This document shows, piece after piece, positions 8,977-17,624 of a DNA stretch of 64,000 nt. This DNA is from JBOGJG01 sp050747825. Its GTDB lineage: Bacteria; Acidobacteriota; UBA6911; RPQK01; JBOGJG01. The stretch spans positions 16,090 through 80,089 of the forward strand of contig JBOGJG010000277.1 in assembly GCA_050747825.1 (NCBI GenBank), given 5' to 3'. How positions within the stretch are numbered: the first letter of the stretch is position 1; every line of letters begins with the position of its first letter. The position numbers were made by a program, and so were the translations under genes. A model generated the notes under the pieces. The model saw only the letters and a program-made list of their open reading frames with translations, ran no database searches and was not told the origin of the DNA.

Positions 8977-9293
8977 GCACGTCAAAAGAAGAGCATTATG
9001 AAAAGGGAATGGAACATTTCAGCGAAGACCGAATGGATCAGGCCATCGAAGAGCTGTACAGAGCGTTGAAGATTGACCCCGCCTATGGCGATGCTCTCCA
9101 TGCTCTGGCCATGACCTACTACCACCAGGGCGATATCGATAATGCCATCAAATACGGCGAGCGTTACCGCGAGGCTGACCCCTCGGAGGCGCTCGCTTAT
9201 ACCAGTCTGTCCATGTTTTATAATGCCAAAGGCATGATTGAAAAGGCCGAGGAGATGGGAGCGAAAGCCAATGCTCCTCCGGCCCAAAAATAG
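8973..9293 (+). CDS. TPR-repeat protein
   Basis: A protein of 106 residues consisting almost entirely of tetratricopeptide repeats (about residues 8-41, 42-75 and 76-101), with TPR consensus spacing of Gly/Ala/Tyr/Pro residues. There is no signal peptide or membrane segment, so it is probably a cytoplasmic adaptor. It overlaps the end of the second M16 gene by 4 bases and is probably co-translated. The binding partner is unknown. Confidence 0.85.
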   Translation: MSTSKEEHYEKGMEHFSEDRMDQAIEELYRALKIDPAYGDALHALAMTYYHQGDIDNAIKYGERYREADPSEALAYTSLSMFYNAKGMIEKAEEMGAKANAPPAQK

Positions 9294-9335
9294 GTGCCAC
9301 GTGGTCATAAGACAATTTTGAAGGGAGATGATTCT

Positions 9336-10595
9336 ATGAATCGCAGAAACTTTGTAAAGAGCGTAGTGGCTGGAGCGGCCGCGGCTTCAACCTGGAATGC
9401 CAGGAGCTATGCGGCAGTCCAGGGGGCCAATGAAAGACTGCGCCTGGGGGTGATCGGATGCGGCTCGATGGCCAATTCGCACATGAATGCTCTTCTGGAG
9501 ATGAAATCGAGCGATAACATAGAGGTCGTTGCCGTATGCGACGTCTATCAGAAGCGCCTGGACGCAGCCGCCCAGAAGACGGGTGGCAAGCCTTTTCCCC
9601 GCTATCAGGACCTCCTGGCGCAAAATGATATCGACTATGTCCTGATCGCCACTCCCGAGCACTGGCATCACCGCATGATCCTGGACACGATTGACGCCGG
9701 AAAGCACGTTTACGTGGAGAAGCCGATGACTCACTCCATTGAACAGGCCAAGGAGGTCGTGCACAAGGTCAAGGATTCCAACGTGAAGCTCCAGGTGGGC
9801 GTTCAGGGAATGTCTGACGAGTCCTATGAAGTGGCCGAGCAGTACATCCGGGAGGGGGCTCTGGGTACCGTGGTCATGGCCCAAATCGACTACTCACGGA
9901 ATTACCTGGGAGATTTTTGGGCCGGCCCCATAGATGAGGACGCCAAACCGGGGGTGAATCTGGATTGGGAGGCCTGGCTGGGACCGGCTCCCAAACGCCA
10001 GTGGGACCCTCGCCGCTACTTCCAGTGGCGCCGCTATTGGGATTACTCCGGAGGAATTGCCACCGATCTGTTTATCCATCGGGTTAGCCGCATCATCAAG
10101 GCAGTCGGCCTGGATTTTCCCGATCGCGTGGTGGCGACCGGCGGCACCTGGCATTTTACGGACAGCGTGGCAGAGATCCCTGAGACCTTCAACATGCTAT
10201 GCGACTATCCCGGAGGGCCGACTGTGGCTCTGATTTCTTCGATGGCCAATGACACGCCCATCGATCACGTGATCCGCGGCCACAAGGCGACGCTGGAGTT
10301 CACCCACGATGGTTTTGTGATCACTCCGCAGGAAGCTACCAGCGAGGACGCCATCAATCCCCAGGACCGCCGTGCCGGAGAGGTTTGCTTGCAGGTTTAT
10401 CGGAAGAGGGGCGCCGAGGACGTGACGCTGCATCACCGCAATCTGCAGCAGGCTATCCGTCAGGGCCAAGAACTGAAATGTGACGCTCAGCTTGGCTACC
10501 ACGGCGTCGTAGTCACCATGATGGGCGTCGAATCCTTCCGCAACCGCGACTACCTGCGCTGGAACCGCGAGAAGGAAATCGTGGAACAGGCCTAA
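9336..10595 (+). CDS. Tat-exported Gfo/Idh/MocA-family oxidoreductase
   Basis: About 419 residues. A twin-arginine signal (NRRNFVKSVVAGAAAAS) leads into a Rossmann domain (LGVIGCGSMA), then the EKPMT motif that supplies the catalytic Lys of this family, and a C-terminal beta-sheet domain. Relatives oxidise or epimerise sugars and polyols with tightly bound NAD(P). The twin-arginine signal implies folding with cofactor before export to the periplasm. I start it at 9336, behind an AAGGGAGATGATTCT ribosome site, rather than at the open-frame Met at 9294. The substrate is unknown. Confidence 0.9.
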   Translation: MNRRNFVKSVVAGAAAASTWNARSYAAVQGANERLRLGVIGCGSMANSHMNALLEMKSSDNIEVVAVCDVYQKRLDAAAQKTGGKPFPRYQDLLAQNDIDYVLIATPEHWHHRMILDTIDAGKHVYVEKPMTHSIEQAKEVVHKVKDSNVKLQVGVQGMSDESYEVAEQYIREGALGTVVMAQIDYSRNYLGDFWAGPIDEDAKPGVNLDWEAWLGPAPKRQWDPRRYFQWRRYWDYSGGIATDLFIHRVSRIIKAVGLDFPDRVVATGGTWHFTDSVAEIPETFNMLCDYPGGPTVALISSMANDTPIDHVIRGHKATLEFTHDGFVITPQEATSEDAINPQDRRAGEVCLQVYRKRGAEDVTLHHRNLQQAIRQGQELKCDAQLGYHGVVVTMMGVESFRNRDYLRWNREKEIVEQA

Positions 10596-10638
10596 GAACA
10601 CGAATTCTGCTAAAATTACCGCCCTTCCCGATAATCAA

Positions 10639-10713
10639 GCCGGCGTAGCTCAACGGTAGAGCGGCGCATTCGTAATGCGTAGGTTGTAGGTTCGATTCCT
10701 ATCGCCGGCTCCA
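10639..10713 (+). tRNA. tRNA-Thr (CGT)
   Basis: A full cloverleaf: acceptor stem GCCGGCG pairing with CGCCGGC, D-stem GCTC/GAGC, anticodon loop TTCGTAA giving anticodon CGT, T-loop TTCGATT, discriminator T and encoded CCA at 10711-10713. A TAAAAT box at 10611-10616 could be its -10 element; no good -35 is seen. Confidence 0.96.
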
Positions 10714-10902
10714 GGATTTTCAACAAATCAGCGAGCTCCATCGATCAGGCTACGGCGGCCACAGCCGCCGGGCTGGCCAGATGCGCCGCTGCTCCCGGGA
10801 TTATCTCCAACGCCTCGACCACTTCCGGAAAGTAGCGCGCCAGCGGCTGTCCCGATTTGGATTGAAGCACGCTCGCCATCTTCGCAGCCTTCGGCCTCGC
10901 TC

Positions 10903-10939
10903 GTCAGCGGGCAGCGGTCAGCGGTCAGCGGGTCAGCGG
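10903..10939. repeat. GGTCAGC-type 7-bp tandem repeat
   Basis: Four to five imperfect copies of a GTCAGCG/GGTCAGC unit lie in the gap between tRNA-Thr and the 3' end of the LigD-polymerase gene. The rest of the gap (10714-10961) shows no convincing gene. The same unit recurs at 41084-41181 (reverse complement) and 52252-52286. Confidence 0.8.
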
Positions 10940-10961
10940 CTGCATCTCGAGTTCCATTGCT

Positions 10962-11915
10962 TTACCGCAGCACCTTTTCGAGTTCAAAGCGCCCGCGTGA
11001 AGAAACCAAAGGTTCAAAGAGATCACCTTTCCTGCTGACGCGGCGGCGGGCGTTATCGATGCGAAAGTCTTCGATCTTGATTCCTTTTCGGACTTCTTCC
11101 CAGGTGACCGGCATCGAGACTGTGGCCCTGGGTTTGGGACGCACGGAATAGACAGAAGCGAGTGTGCGACCCCAGGCGTTCTGGTTGTAGTCCACCAGTA
11201 CCCGGCCAGCCGGGCGCTTGCTGATCCGGTACTCTGCCGTGATCAGGTCGGGATAAAGCCCCTCCAGGCTCTTGGAGAGCCTCTTGGCGAAAGTCCAGAC
11301 CTGCTTCTGAGTGGGGCCTCTCACTATAGGCACATACGCATGGATACCCTTTGAGCCGGTGGTCTTGGCAAAATTCGGGATCTTCAAAGCATCCAGGGCC
11401 TCGTGGACGATCAGGGCCGTCTCACAGACTTTTTCGAAGCCGACGTCACCGACGGGGTCGAGATCGAAATGGAGATAATCAGGACGATCCACGTCATCAC
11501 ATCGGGCGTACCACTGATTGAGATCGATGCAGCCCAGGTTCACAACCCAGAGCAGCGAAGCCACGTCCTGGACCACCGGAAAGTCAATCACGTTTCCCGA
11601 AGAATGCTTGATCGAACAGAGCTCTATCCAATCGGGACGGTATGAAGGAGCCCTCTTCATAAAGAAGAAATCCCCCTTCCAGCCGTTGGGGTAGCGCTTC
11701 ATGACCATGGCTCGGTCGCGCAGATGGGGAAGAAGCACGTCAGACATATCGGAATAATATTGAAGCAGGTCGCCCTTGGTCAGTCCCAGATCAGGCCAGA
11801 AAGGCTTTCGCAGATTGGTAAGCTTCAGCTTGCGGCCATCCAGATCGTATTGAACACTGTTCTTGTCTGTTGGAATCTTCAGAGCGCTATGCCGCTCCTG
11901 GGCTGTCTTCGGCAT
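10962..11915 (-). CDS. Stand-alone LigD-type polymerase/primase domain protein
   Basis: A protein of 317 residues matching the archaeo-eukaryotic-primase-like polymerase domain of NHEJ ligase D. Visible landmarks are the N-terminal TNLRKPFWPDLGLTKGDLL segment, the metal-binding HFDLDP motif, TTGSKGIHAYVPI, and the DYNQNAWGRT and YSVRPKP motifs near the C-terminus. The ligase and phosphoesterase modules of full LigD are absent, and there is no Ku gene in the window. It could act in end-joining with ligase and Ku encoded elsewhere, or as a stand-alone gap-filling primase-polymerase. Confidence 0.9.
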   Translation of the reverse strand: MPKTAQERHSALKIPTDKNSVQYDLDGRKLKLTNLRKPFWPDLGLTKGDLLQYYSDMSDVLLPHLRDRAMVMKRYPNGWKGDFFFMKRAPSYRPDWIELCSIKHSSGNVIDFPVVQDVASLLWVVNLGCIDLNQWYARCDDVDRPDYLHFDLDPVGDVGFEKVCETALIVHEALDALKIPNFAKTTGSKGIHAYVPIVRGPTQKQVWTFAKRLSKSLEGLYPDLITAEYRISKRPAGRVLVDYNQNAWGRTLASVYSVRPKPRATVSMPVTWEEVRKGIKIEDFRIDNARRRVSRKGDLFEPLVSSRGRFELEKVLR

Positions 11916-11999
11916 CTCCTGAATCCATTATATCGAGCCCGTAGCCAAGTCGTTAACCGGACGCCTGGCCGGGACATTTTACTCGGGGAGCCAGCCACC

Positions 12000-12923
12000 T
12001 TATCTCCTGGTAGTATCCCAGGACGGAGAAGTGAATCGCCCTCCCCAGGGAGGATCCAGCGGGAGGCAGGCGTCAAACTCGGTGATCAGCGCGGACTCCA
12101 GTTCCTGACCATACAGATCGTTCATAAACAGATCGATAATCTCCCGGCAAAATCGTTCCCAGCACCCCTCTTCCCGGCCGGGCTCAATCGGATAAAACAT
12201 TACATCATTGGCGCGCGCGGCCTTTAAGTCGCCGACGGCGTCGCCGATCATGAGCACGCGACCAGGCTGGTACTTGCCTCTCGTCGCAAGTTCCAGGTGC
12301 TCCTTCTTACTGCCCATTTCCTGTCCGGCGATGACCGCCACATACTGGCTGATGTCGTTCTCTTCCCATTCTCGAAGCAGCGCCTCTCCAGGAGTCGAAG
12401 AAACCACAACCACGTCGGCCTTGAGACGCAGTTTCTCGAGACAGTCTCGAACCAGCGGGAAGGGCCTTACATCCTGGACGACGCGAGTCACCGACTCATT
12501 CACCTCCAGACTCCAGTCCAGCACTCGTTCGAGCTCCTGGCTTCGCGTCCGTTCAATTTCCTCTCGCAGAGCTGGATTGCCGAGCTTGGTTTCCTTTCTG
12601 GTCCAGGCAAGCAAATCGTTGAGGGGAGGAATTTCAACGCCGCGCCTTTGGACCTCGGGCCGCCCGCGCAGCAGATCAAAGGTCTTGAGAAGAGCCAGAA
12701 AGCGGTTGCAACCCCGATCCTTGGAATAGAGGTTCACAAACTCCCAGGCTTCCCGGGTGTATTTGGAGACTCCAGCCAGGCGCCATTTTTCGATCGTCAC
12801 CGGGCAAAAACATTCTTTGTGCTTGGGCTCCATGGAATCGAAGACACATCCATCTGAATCGATTCCCACAAAGAATTCGTGCTTCGGCTTGAAATTCTCC
12901 AGATCCGATCGAGTAAAGCTCAT
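12000..12923 (-). CDS. HAD-superfamily phosphatase
   Basis: About 307 residues with the haloacid-dehalogenase motifs in order: motif I DSDGCVFD with nucleophile Asp, motif II SSTP, and motif IV GDAVGDLKAA. A helical cap lies between I and II. The start at 12923 follows GGGAGGAACAGTATC and overlaps the gnd stop by 4 bases, so it is coupled to gnd. That suggests a sugar-phosphate substrate, but the family's range is broad and this is inference. Confidence 0.85.
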   Translation of the reverse strand: MSFTRSDLENFKPKHEFFVGIDSDGCVFDSMEPKHKECFCPVTIEKWRLAGVSKYTREAWEFVNLYSKDRGCNRFLALLKTFDLLRGRPEVQRRGVEIPPLNDLLAWTRKETKLGNPALREEIERTRSQELERVLDWSLEVNESVTRVVQDVRPFPLVRDCLEKLRLKADVVVVSSTPGEALLREWEENDISQYVAVIAGQEMGSKKEHLELATRGKYQPGRVLMIGDAVGDLKAARANDVMFYPIEPGREEGCWERFCREIIDLFMNDLYGQELESALITEFDACLPLDPPWGGRFTSPSWDTTRR

Positions 12924-14326
12924 TGATACTGTTCCTCCCACTCCGTGTGAAAGACGCCGTCTTTGTCGATGCGGCGATAAGTGTGGGCGCCGAAATAATC
13001 TCTTTGCGCCTGCAGTAAGTTGGCGGGCAGCCGTTCGCGGCGATAACTGTCGAAGTATCCAAGCGAGGCGCTCAAAGCGAGGCAGGGGATGCCGAGCCCA
13101 GCCGAGGTAGAGACAGTTTGCCTCAGTGCTTCCTGCAGTTGATTGGCCAGAAGGCTGAATTCGGAATCCACCAGGAGGTTGGGCAGATCCGGATTGCGCT
13201 CAAAGGCAGCCTGGACACTGTCCAGCAGCCGGGCCCGGATGATGCACCCGCCTTTCCAGATGCGGGCGATCTCCTTGAACTTCAGTTGGAAACTATATTC
13301 GCCGGAAGCTTCACAAAGCAGCGCAAATCCCTGAGCGTAGGAAGTAATAATAGCCAGCCCAAGAGCTCCGCGAAGAGTCTCGGTAAAGTCTTGCTGGTTC
13401 ACGGAAGTCTTGCCAGGACCCTGTAAAACCCGGGCTGCCGCCACTCGCTGCTCCTTAAAGGCGGAGAGTATCCTGGCCTCCACAGCCGCATTGATGGTGG
13501 GCGTGGCCACGCCGAGATCCAGAGCGTTCTGCGACGTCCATTTGCCCGTCCCTTTCTGGCCGGCCTTATCAAGGATCAGCTCGACCAGAGGCTTCTGAGT
13601 CTCCTCGTCCTTCTTTCCCAGCACCAGAGCCGTGATTTCAATCAGAAACGAATTCAACTCTCCCTGGTTCCAACCGGAGAAGACCTGTTGGATTTCATCA
13701 GCACTCAGGCCCAGTCCGCTCTTGAGGATGTCGTATGCCTCGCAAATGAGCTGCATGATGGCGTACTCGATGCCGTTGTGAATCATCTTCACATAGTGGC
13801 CCGAACCACCTGGACCGATATAGGCGCAGCAGGGACCATCATCGACCTGGGCGGCAATGCTGGTAAGGATGGGCTCGACCTGGCGATAGGCCGCCTCCGG
13901 ACCGCCCGGCATGATTGAGGGCCCGAACAGCGCGCCCTTTTCACCGCCGCTCACACCCATCCCGATGTATCGGATACCCTTCGCCTCCAGCTCCTCGGCC
14001 CGCCGAACGGTATCCAGGAAGTATGAGTTGCCGCCATCGATGAGGATATCGCCGGCCGAAAGCAGAGGCGCTATATCCTGGATGACCGCGTCCACGGGCC
14101 CGCCGGCGGGCACCATCATAAGGATCTTACGGGGCGTCTCCAGCTCGCGGACGAGCTCGTGCAGACTGGATGCCACGGACATGTCCTTGCCGGCAAAGGC
14201 GCGCTGAGACGCCTGGCGCTTGTCCCCGTCCAGATCGAAGCCCGCTACCGAAAATCCATTCCGCTCCACGTTGAGAGCCAAATTTTGTCCCATCACCCCC
14301 AGGCCGATAACGCCGAATTTTTGCAT
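12920..14326 (-). CDS. gnd: 6-phosphogluconate dehydrogenase, decarboxylating
   Basis: A protein of 468 residues, full length for the homodimeric enzyme. The N-terminal Rossmann motif is GVIGLGVMGQNLALN, followed by MVPAGGPVDAVI, IDGGNSYFLDT, GMGVSGGEKGALFGPSIMPG and the substrate/catalytic segment HYVKMIHNGIEYAIMQL (Lys and Asn), with the all-helical C-terminal domain ending in a GVFHTEW tail. It converts 6-phosphogluconate to ribulose 5-phosphate, giving NADPH and CO2 in the oxidative pentose phosphate pathway. The HAD phosphatase gene overlaps its end. Confidence 0.97.
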   Translation of the reverse strand: MQKFGVIGLGVMGQNLALNVERNGFSVAGFDLDGDKRQASQRAFAGKDMSVASSLHELVRELETPRKILMMVPAGGPVDAVIQDIAPLLSAGDILIDGGNSYFLDTVRRAEELEAKGIRYIGMGVSGGEKGALFGPSIMPGGPEAAYRQVEPILTSIAAQVDDGPCCAYIGPGGSGHYVKMIHNGIEYAIMQLICEAYDILKSGLGLSADEIQQVFSGWNQGELNSFLIEITALVLGKKDEETQKPLVELILDKAGQKGTGKWTSQNALDLGVATPTINAAVEARILSAFKEQRVAAARVLQGPGKTSVNQQDFTETLRGALGLAIITSYAQGFALLCEASGEYSFQLKFKEIARIWKGGCIIRARLLDSVQAAFERNPDLPNLLVDSEFSLLANQLQEALRQTVSTSAGLGIPCLALSASLGYFDSYRRERLPANLLQAQRDYFGAHTYRRIDKDGVFHTEWEEQYQ

Positions 14327-14408
14327 TGGGCGAGAGTAACGTGAATGTACGGAAGGGTCAATACGGGACCGTCGGCGCGCGATCTAATGCCGGTCCAGCC
14401 AACAAGCC

Positions 14409-14439
14409 GCGGAACTTACCACAGGCTGTTAAGTTCCGC
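14409..14439. repeat. Inverted repeat between gnd and the catabolic operon
   Basis: Arms GCGGAACTTA and TAAGTTCCGC are perfectly complementary over 10 bases with an 11-base loop. It lies downstream of the minus-strand operon end (14522) and upstream of gnd. There is no T-run, so it may be a weak terminator or a protein-binding palindrome. The rest of 14327-14521 shows nothing further. Confidence 0.6.
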
Positions 14440-14521
14440 ATAGGTGCTCGCTCAGCCACTTTCGCCATTCCTGGCGCGTGCGCAGGTCAACTGTCTTGAT
14501 GGCCTTCCCTGGCATTGCCAA

Positions 14522-15388
14522 TTACACGCGGTCAATAAACTCGCGGTTCTTAATCGTAACCGGGATCTTGTTCAGCTCGCGCACCGCGGCAGCGACATGC
14601 TCGGAGTAGCGGCGGAAAGCCTCTTCACCCTTTTCAGCCGTGGCCCGCTCCGGATTGCCGATCACTCCCGTCTCCGTGAACTCGTGATGATCCATTGGAA
14701 AATGGAAGTAGCTATAGCCGTCGAACTGAATGTCAGGCGCTCCGTCTTTCTTGCCGAACTTGTCGGGAAGCCAGCGTGGAATGTGGGTGTCCGTTTTGAC
14801 CGCCCGATCCATCCGCACCAGACTCGAGTTCCAGGCCAGCATCTGCGAAGTCTCCAGTTCGCTGGAGTGCCACCCCGGAGTCTCCTCCGGAGGATTCTCC
14901 ATCAGGTCGCCGACCAGCCCGGCATAACGCTCCATGTAAGGTTTGGCGAATCCCACCAGGGCTCCCGTGTCATAGCGAATTTTGCGCAGTACGGGGTCGA
15001 TCACTTTCACGTTGGAACCGTGGCCGTTGATGAACACCAGCTTATTGAAGCCGTGGTGAATGAGGCTGCGGGCGATATCGTAGAGCAGCGCATGCAGCGT
15101 GGACGGCCGGATGGTGATCGTGCCCCGCCCCTCTCCCGGGCCTGCCATGTGCTGGGGTGAGTAGCCTGTCCATACCACTGGTGTGTGCAGCATGTTGTTG
15201 ATCCTGGCCACTCGGGAGGCGATTTCCAGGGCTGTTACCGAGTCCGTGCACAGCGGCAGGTGGGGCCCGTGCTGCTCGGTGCTGGCCATTGGAATCATGA
15301 TCAGATCGCAATACTGCAGATAGGACTGAATATCCGGGTAAGCCAGGTCAGCGATATTATGGGATGGAAGCTCGACTTGTACGCTCAT
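14522..15388 (-). CDS. Creatininase-fold amidohydrolase
   Basis: A protein of 288 residues with the metal-site motifs of the creatininase family (PF02633): STEQHGPHLPL (Glu and His), an Asp shortly after (CTDS), FINGHGSN, and the later WHSSELETS segment. Family members open C-N bonds of cyclic or formyl amides (creatinine, formamidopyrimidines, mycofactocin maturation). It is the last gene of a minus-strand operon with a Tm-1-like protein 6 bases upstream. The context suggests removal or processing of a catabolic intermediate rather than creatine metabolism, but the substrate is not known. Confidence 0.87.
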   Translation of the reverse strand: MSVQVELPSHNIADLAYPDIQSYLQYCDLIMIPMASTEQHGPHLPLCTDSVTALEIASRVARINNMLHTPVVWTGYSPQHMAGPGEGRGTITIRPSTLHALLYDIARSLIHHGFNKLVFINGHGSNVKVIDPVLRKIRYDTGALVGFAKPYMERYAGLVGDLMENPPEETPGWHSSELETSQMLAWNSSLVRMDRAVKTDTHIPRWLPDKFGKKDGAPDIQFDGYSYFHFPMDHHEFTETGVIGNPERATAEKGEEAFRRYSEHVAAAVRELNKIPVTIKNREFIDRV

Positions 15389-15394
15389 GTCGAT

Positions 15395-16642
15395 TTATTC
15401 TCCTTTCTGTTTTAAAAGCGCCAGAAAGTGCTCAGCCACTTTCAGCGCAAACTCCGGACTGTTGATATGGTGCGGGTAAGTCTTCAGCGGAATATTCGGG
15501 CGAAGGTCCTCTTTTAAAGCTCTTACGAAACTCTGATCGGACTCGGGATTCCAGAAGGGGCCGCCTGGTACATTGGGGATGGAGAGTCCCTCGGTAGGAA
15601 TGATCACTTCCAGAGGTCCTTTGGCCTGGTTGAGCTTGCGGGCAAAGATGCGGCCCAGCTCGGTCATCTCACCAGTCAAAGTCCTGACCAGCGTGAATTC
15701 CGGATTGTGATCGTAAACCGGACGTCCCTTCATAGATGCGGGCACTTCCTCGGGTGGGCCATGGACCGAAAAATCGATGCACCCGGGTACCACAACCTGA
15801 GGCAGCCCGAGCCGGCCGATTCTTTCAAGGCGCTCCGGACCACCGGCGTGAAAGCCCCCTACCAGCTCATCGGTAAGCTCATCCGTCGTGTAATCGATGA
15901 CTCCCACGAACATGTCCTGGGCAGCCAGTTCTTCCATGGCTGGGCCTCCCACCCCGTTCGAATGAAAGATCACCGTTTCGAGTCCGTTCTCGGCCAGTTT
16001 GTCGCGAATCAGCATCACCGGCTTGGTCGTATTTCCCAACATGGTGATGGCCACGTATCTGCGGCTGGTGTCGGGACGCATCCCGCGCCCGTGCTCCAGC
16101 ATTCCTTTCAGACTGGCGGCGACATTGTCGAAAATTGCCGTGCTGATGGGATTTAATCCCAGGATATCGACCACGGAATGAACCACCATCACGTCCCGCG
16201 TACCCACCAGGGGGCCAAAGCGGCGCCGCCCCGAAGCAATGGGGGTCACCAGCACTTTGGGGATTCCCACCGGGAGGCACTTCATGGCTGTGGCGCCCAG
16301 CACGGCCCCCTCTGCGCCGCCCAGTGAGGTGACGGCGTCCAGCTGTCCTTCGCGAAACAGCTTTAGCGCCAGATTACGAATGCCTTCCTGCATCCCGTGG
16401 ACGGCCTTGCCGCGACTGCCGGCATTGCGCAGCGCGTCGATGTCAGTGCCGGCCAGCCTGGCCACCTCGGCCCGGCCGATGTCGGGGATGATATCCAGCG
16501 GTTCGCCCAAGATTCCAGAGTCGACCACCAGCGGCTGAAGCCCAAGCTGCTTCAGGCGATCACGAAGATAGGCGATCTCCGGACCTTTCGTATCAAGTGT
16601 GCCGATAACGACAACGCTTCCAGCCAATGTCCCTCCCTGCAT
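15395..16642 (-). CDS. Tm-1-like / UPF0261 family ATP-binding protein
   Basis: About 415 residues. The N-terminal VVVIGTLDTKGPEIAYLRD and GGAEGAVLGATAMKCLPVG stretches are the signature of the Tm-1-like ATP-binding (UPF0261) family. The plant homologue Tm-1 binds ATP and inhibits viral replication; the bacterial function is unknown. The ATG at 16642 lacks a ribosome site, but a TTG at 16627 lies 3-4 bases behind GGGAGGG and would give the usual family N-terminus, so the true start may be 16627. The upstream bases are an inverted repeat, which also argues against a longer protein. Confidence 0.88.
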   Translation of the reverse strand: MQGGTLAGSVVVIGTLDTKGPEIAYLRDRLKQLGLQPLVVDSGILGEPLDIIPDIGRAEVARLAGTDIDALRNAGSRGKAVHGMQEGIRNLALKLFREGQLDAVTSLGGAEGAVLGATAMKCLPVGIPKVLVTPIASGRRRFGPLVGTRDVMVVHSVVDILGLNPISTAIFDNVAASLKGMLEHGRGMRPDTSRRYVAITMLGNTTKPVMLIRDKLAENGLETVIFHSNGVGGPAMEELAAQDMFVGVIDYTTDELTDELVGGFHAGGPERLERIGRLGLPQVVVPGCIDFSVHGPPEEVPASMKGRPVYDHNPEFTLVRTLTGEMTELGRIFARKLNQAKGPLEVIIPTEGLSIPNVPGGPFWNPESDQSFVRALKEDLRPNIPLKTYPHHINSPEFALKVAEHFLALLKQKGE

Positions 16643-16644
16643 TC

Positions 16645-16722
16645 GAGTTTCAGGTTCCAAGTTTCAAGTTCAAGTCACGAATCGTTGCCCAACCAGGACT
16701 TGGAGCTTGGAACCCGGAACTC
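16645..16722. repeat. GTTCCAAG-type imperfect inverted repeat
   Basis: The left arm (gagtttcaggttccaag and onward) and right arm (reverse complement gagttccgggttccaag) match with a few mismatches around a roughly 25-base centre. The right end includes the stop codon of the TIM-barrel gene. It looks like a member of a dispersed intergenic repeat family built from TTCCAAGTTTCAAG-like words. Confidence 0.75.
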
Positions 16723-17605
16723 ATATGTGTTTCCGCAGCTCTCTAATCGATTCCTCAACGAGCCAACTATAGAACTCGTCGGAGAGCGTGCCGCTGCCGT
16801 GGTCCTGGATAAATTTCAGTTCTTCAGGCGTCAACTCGACCTCACCCTTTTCCAGCGCGTTCTTATAAGGGTTGGCGGGAGTCCGGTCCAGAGGGGCAAC
16901 GAATTCAACCGTCAGAGCGCCATCATAGCCGGCCTTTTTCAAAGTGCCGATCAATTTGCCCCAGTCCCAGCTCCCCTGGCCGGGCGCCATACGATTGTTG
17001 TCGGCCACATGGAAGTCCACCAGCCGATCTCGCGATTTGAGGATGGCCTGATAGGGATCGGCTTCTTCAATATTGATGTGAAAAGCGTCCAGGCAAATGC
17101 CACATTCCGGACCCACCTCCTCCGCCAGCAGGAGCGCCTGATCGTGTCGGTTCAGAAAGTAAGTTTCAAATCGGTTCAGCGGTTCCAGAGCGAGTTTGAC
17201 GCCCTCCCGCATTCCATGCTCGTAGCACTGCTTCAGGCTCTGGACAGCCCACCGCCACTCTTCATCCTGGCCGGCCTCCGGCTTGATCTTGCCTACGGTC
17301 GAAGGCACGATCGTGATCTCATAGCCCTCCAGCTCTTTCACCATCGTGATGCAGTCCTGGACATACTGAACCGACTCGGCCCGTTTGTCTTCGTCTGTGG
17401 CCAGGAGGTCGCGCTCTCCCAGCATCAGCGTGACGGATCCCCAGCATTTGAGTCCGTGGTCTTTCAGCAGCTTTCCAACCGCTTTGGTGTCGTACTTCTC
17501 CGGCTCGCCGCTGATCTCGATGGAATCATATCCGTATCTGGCCAGACGAGCGATTGTGGTTTCGATCGGCTCTCCTCTCATCCAGTTGTGCATTGCAACC
17601 TGCAT
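16721..17605 (-). CDS. TIM-barrel sugar-phosphate isomerase/epimerase
   Basis: A protein of 294 residues of the AP_endonuc_2 / xylose-isomerase-like TIM-barrel family. Metal-binding positions can be seen in LALEPLNRFETYFLN (Glu on strand 5), ICLDAFHINIEE (Asp, His), VDFHVADNNR (His) and the late LTVEF (Glu). The overall pattern is that of ketose 3-epimerases (tagatose/psicose type) and hydroxypyruvate isomerases. It is third in the minus-strand catabolic operon. The exact sugar acid or ketose is not predictable from sequence. Confidence 0.88.
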   Translation of the reverse strand: MQVAMHNWMRGEPIETTIARLARYGYDSIEISGEPEKYDTKAVGKLLKDHGLKCWGSVTLMLGERDLLATDEDKRAESVQYVQDCITMVKELEGYEITIVPSTVGKIKPEAGQDEEWRWAVQSLKQCYEHGMREGVKLALEPLNRFETYFLNRHDQALLLAEEVGPECGICLDAFHINIEEADPYQAILKSRDRLVDFHVADNNRMAPGQGSWDWGKLIGTLKKAGYDGALTVEFVAPLDRTPANPYKNALEKGEVELTPEELKFIQDHGSGTLSDEFYSWLVEESIRELRKHI

Positions 17606-17624
17606 AGTTTCGAGTCCTCCCGTT

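Noticed and set aside
10781..11038. 85-residue plus-strand frame after tRNA-Thr
   Set aside because: It is Arg/Ser-rich, partly made of the tandem repeat, and runs antisense into the end of the LigD-polymerase gene.
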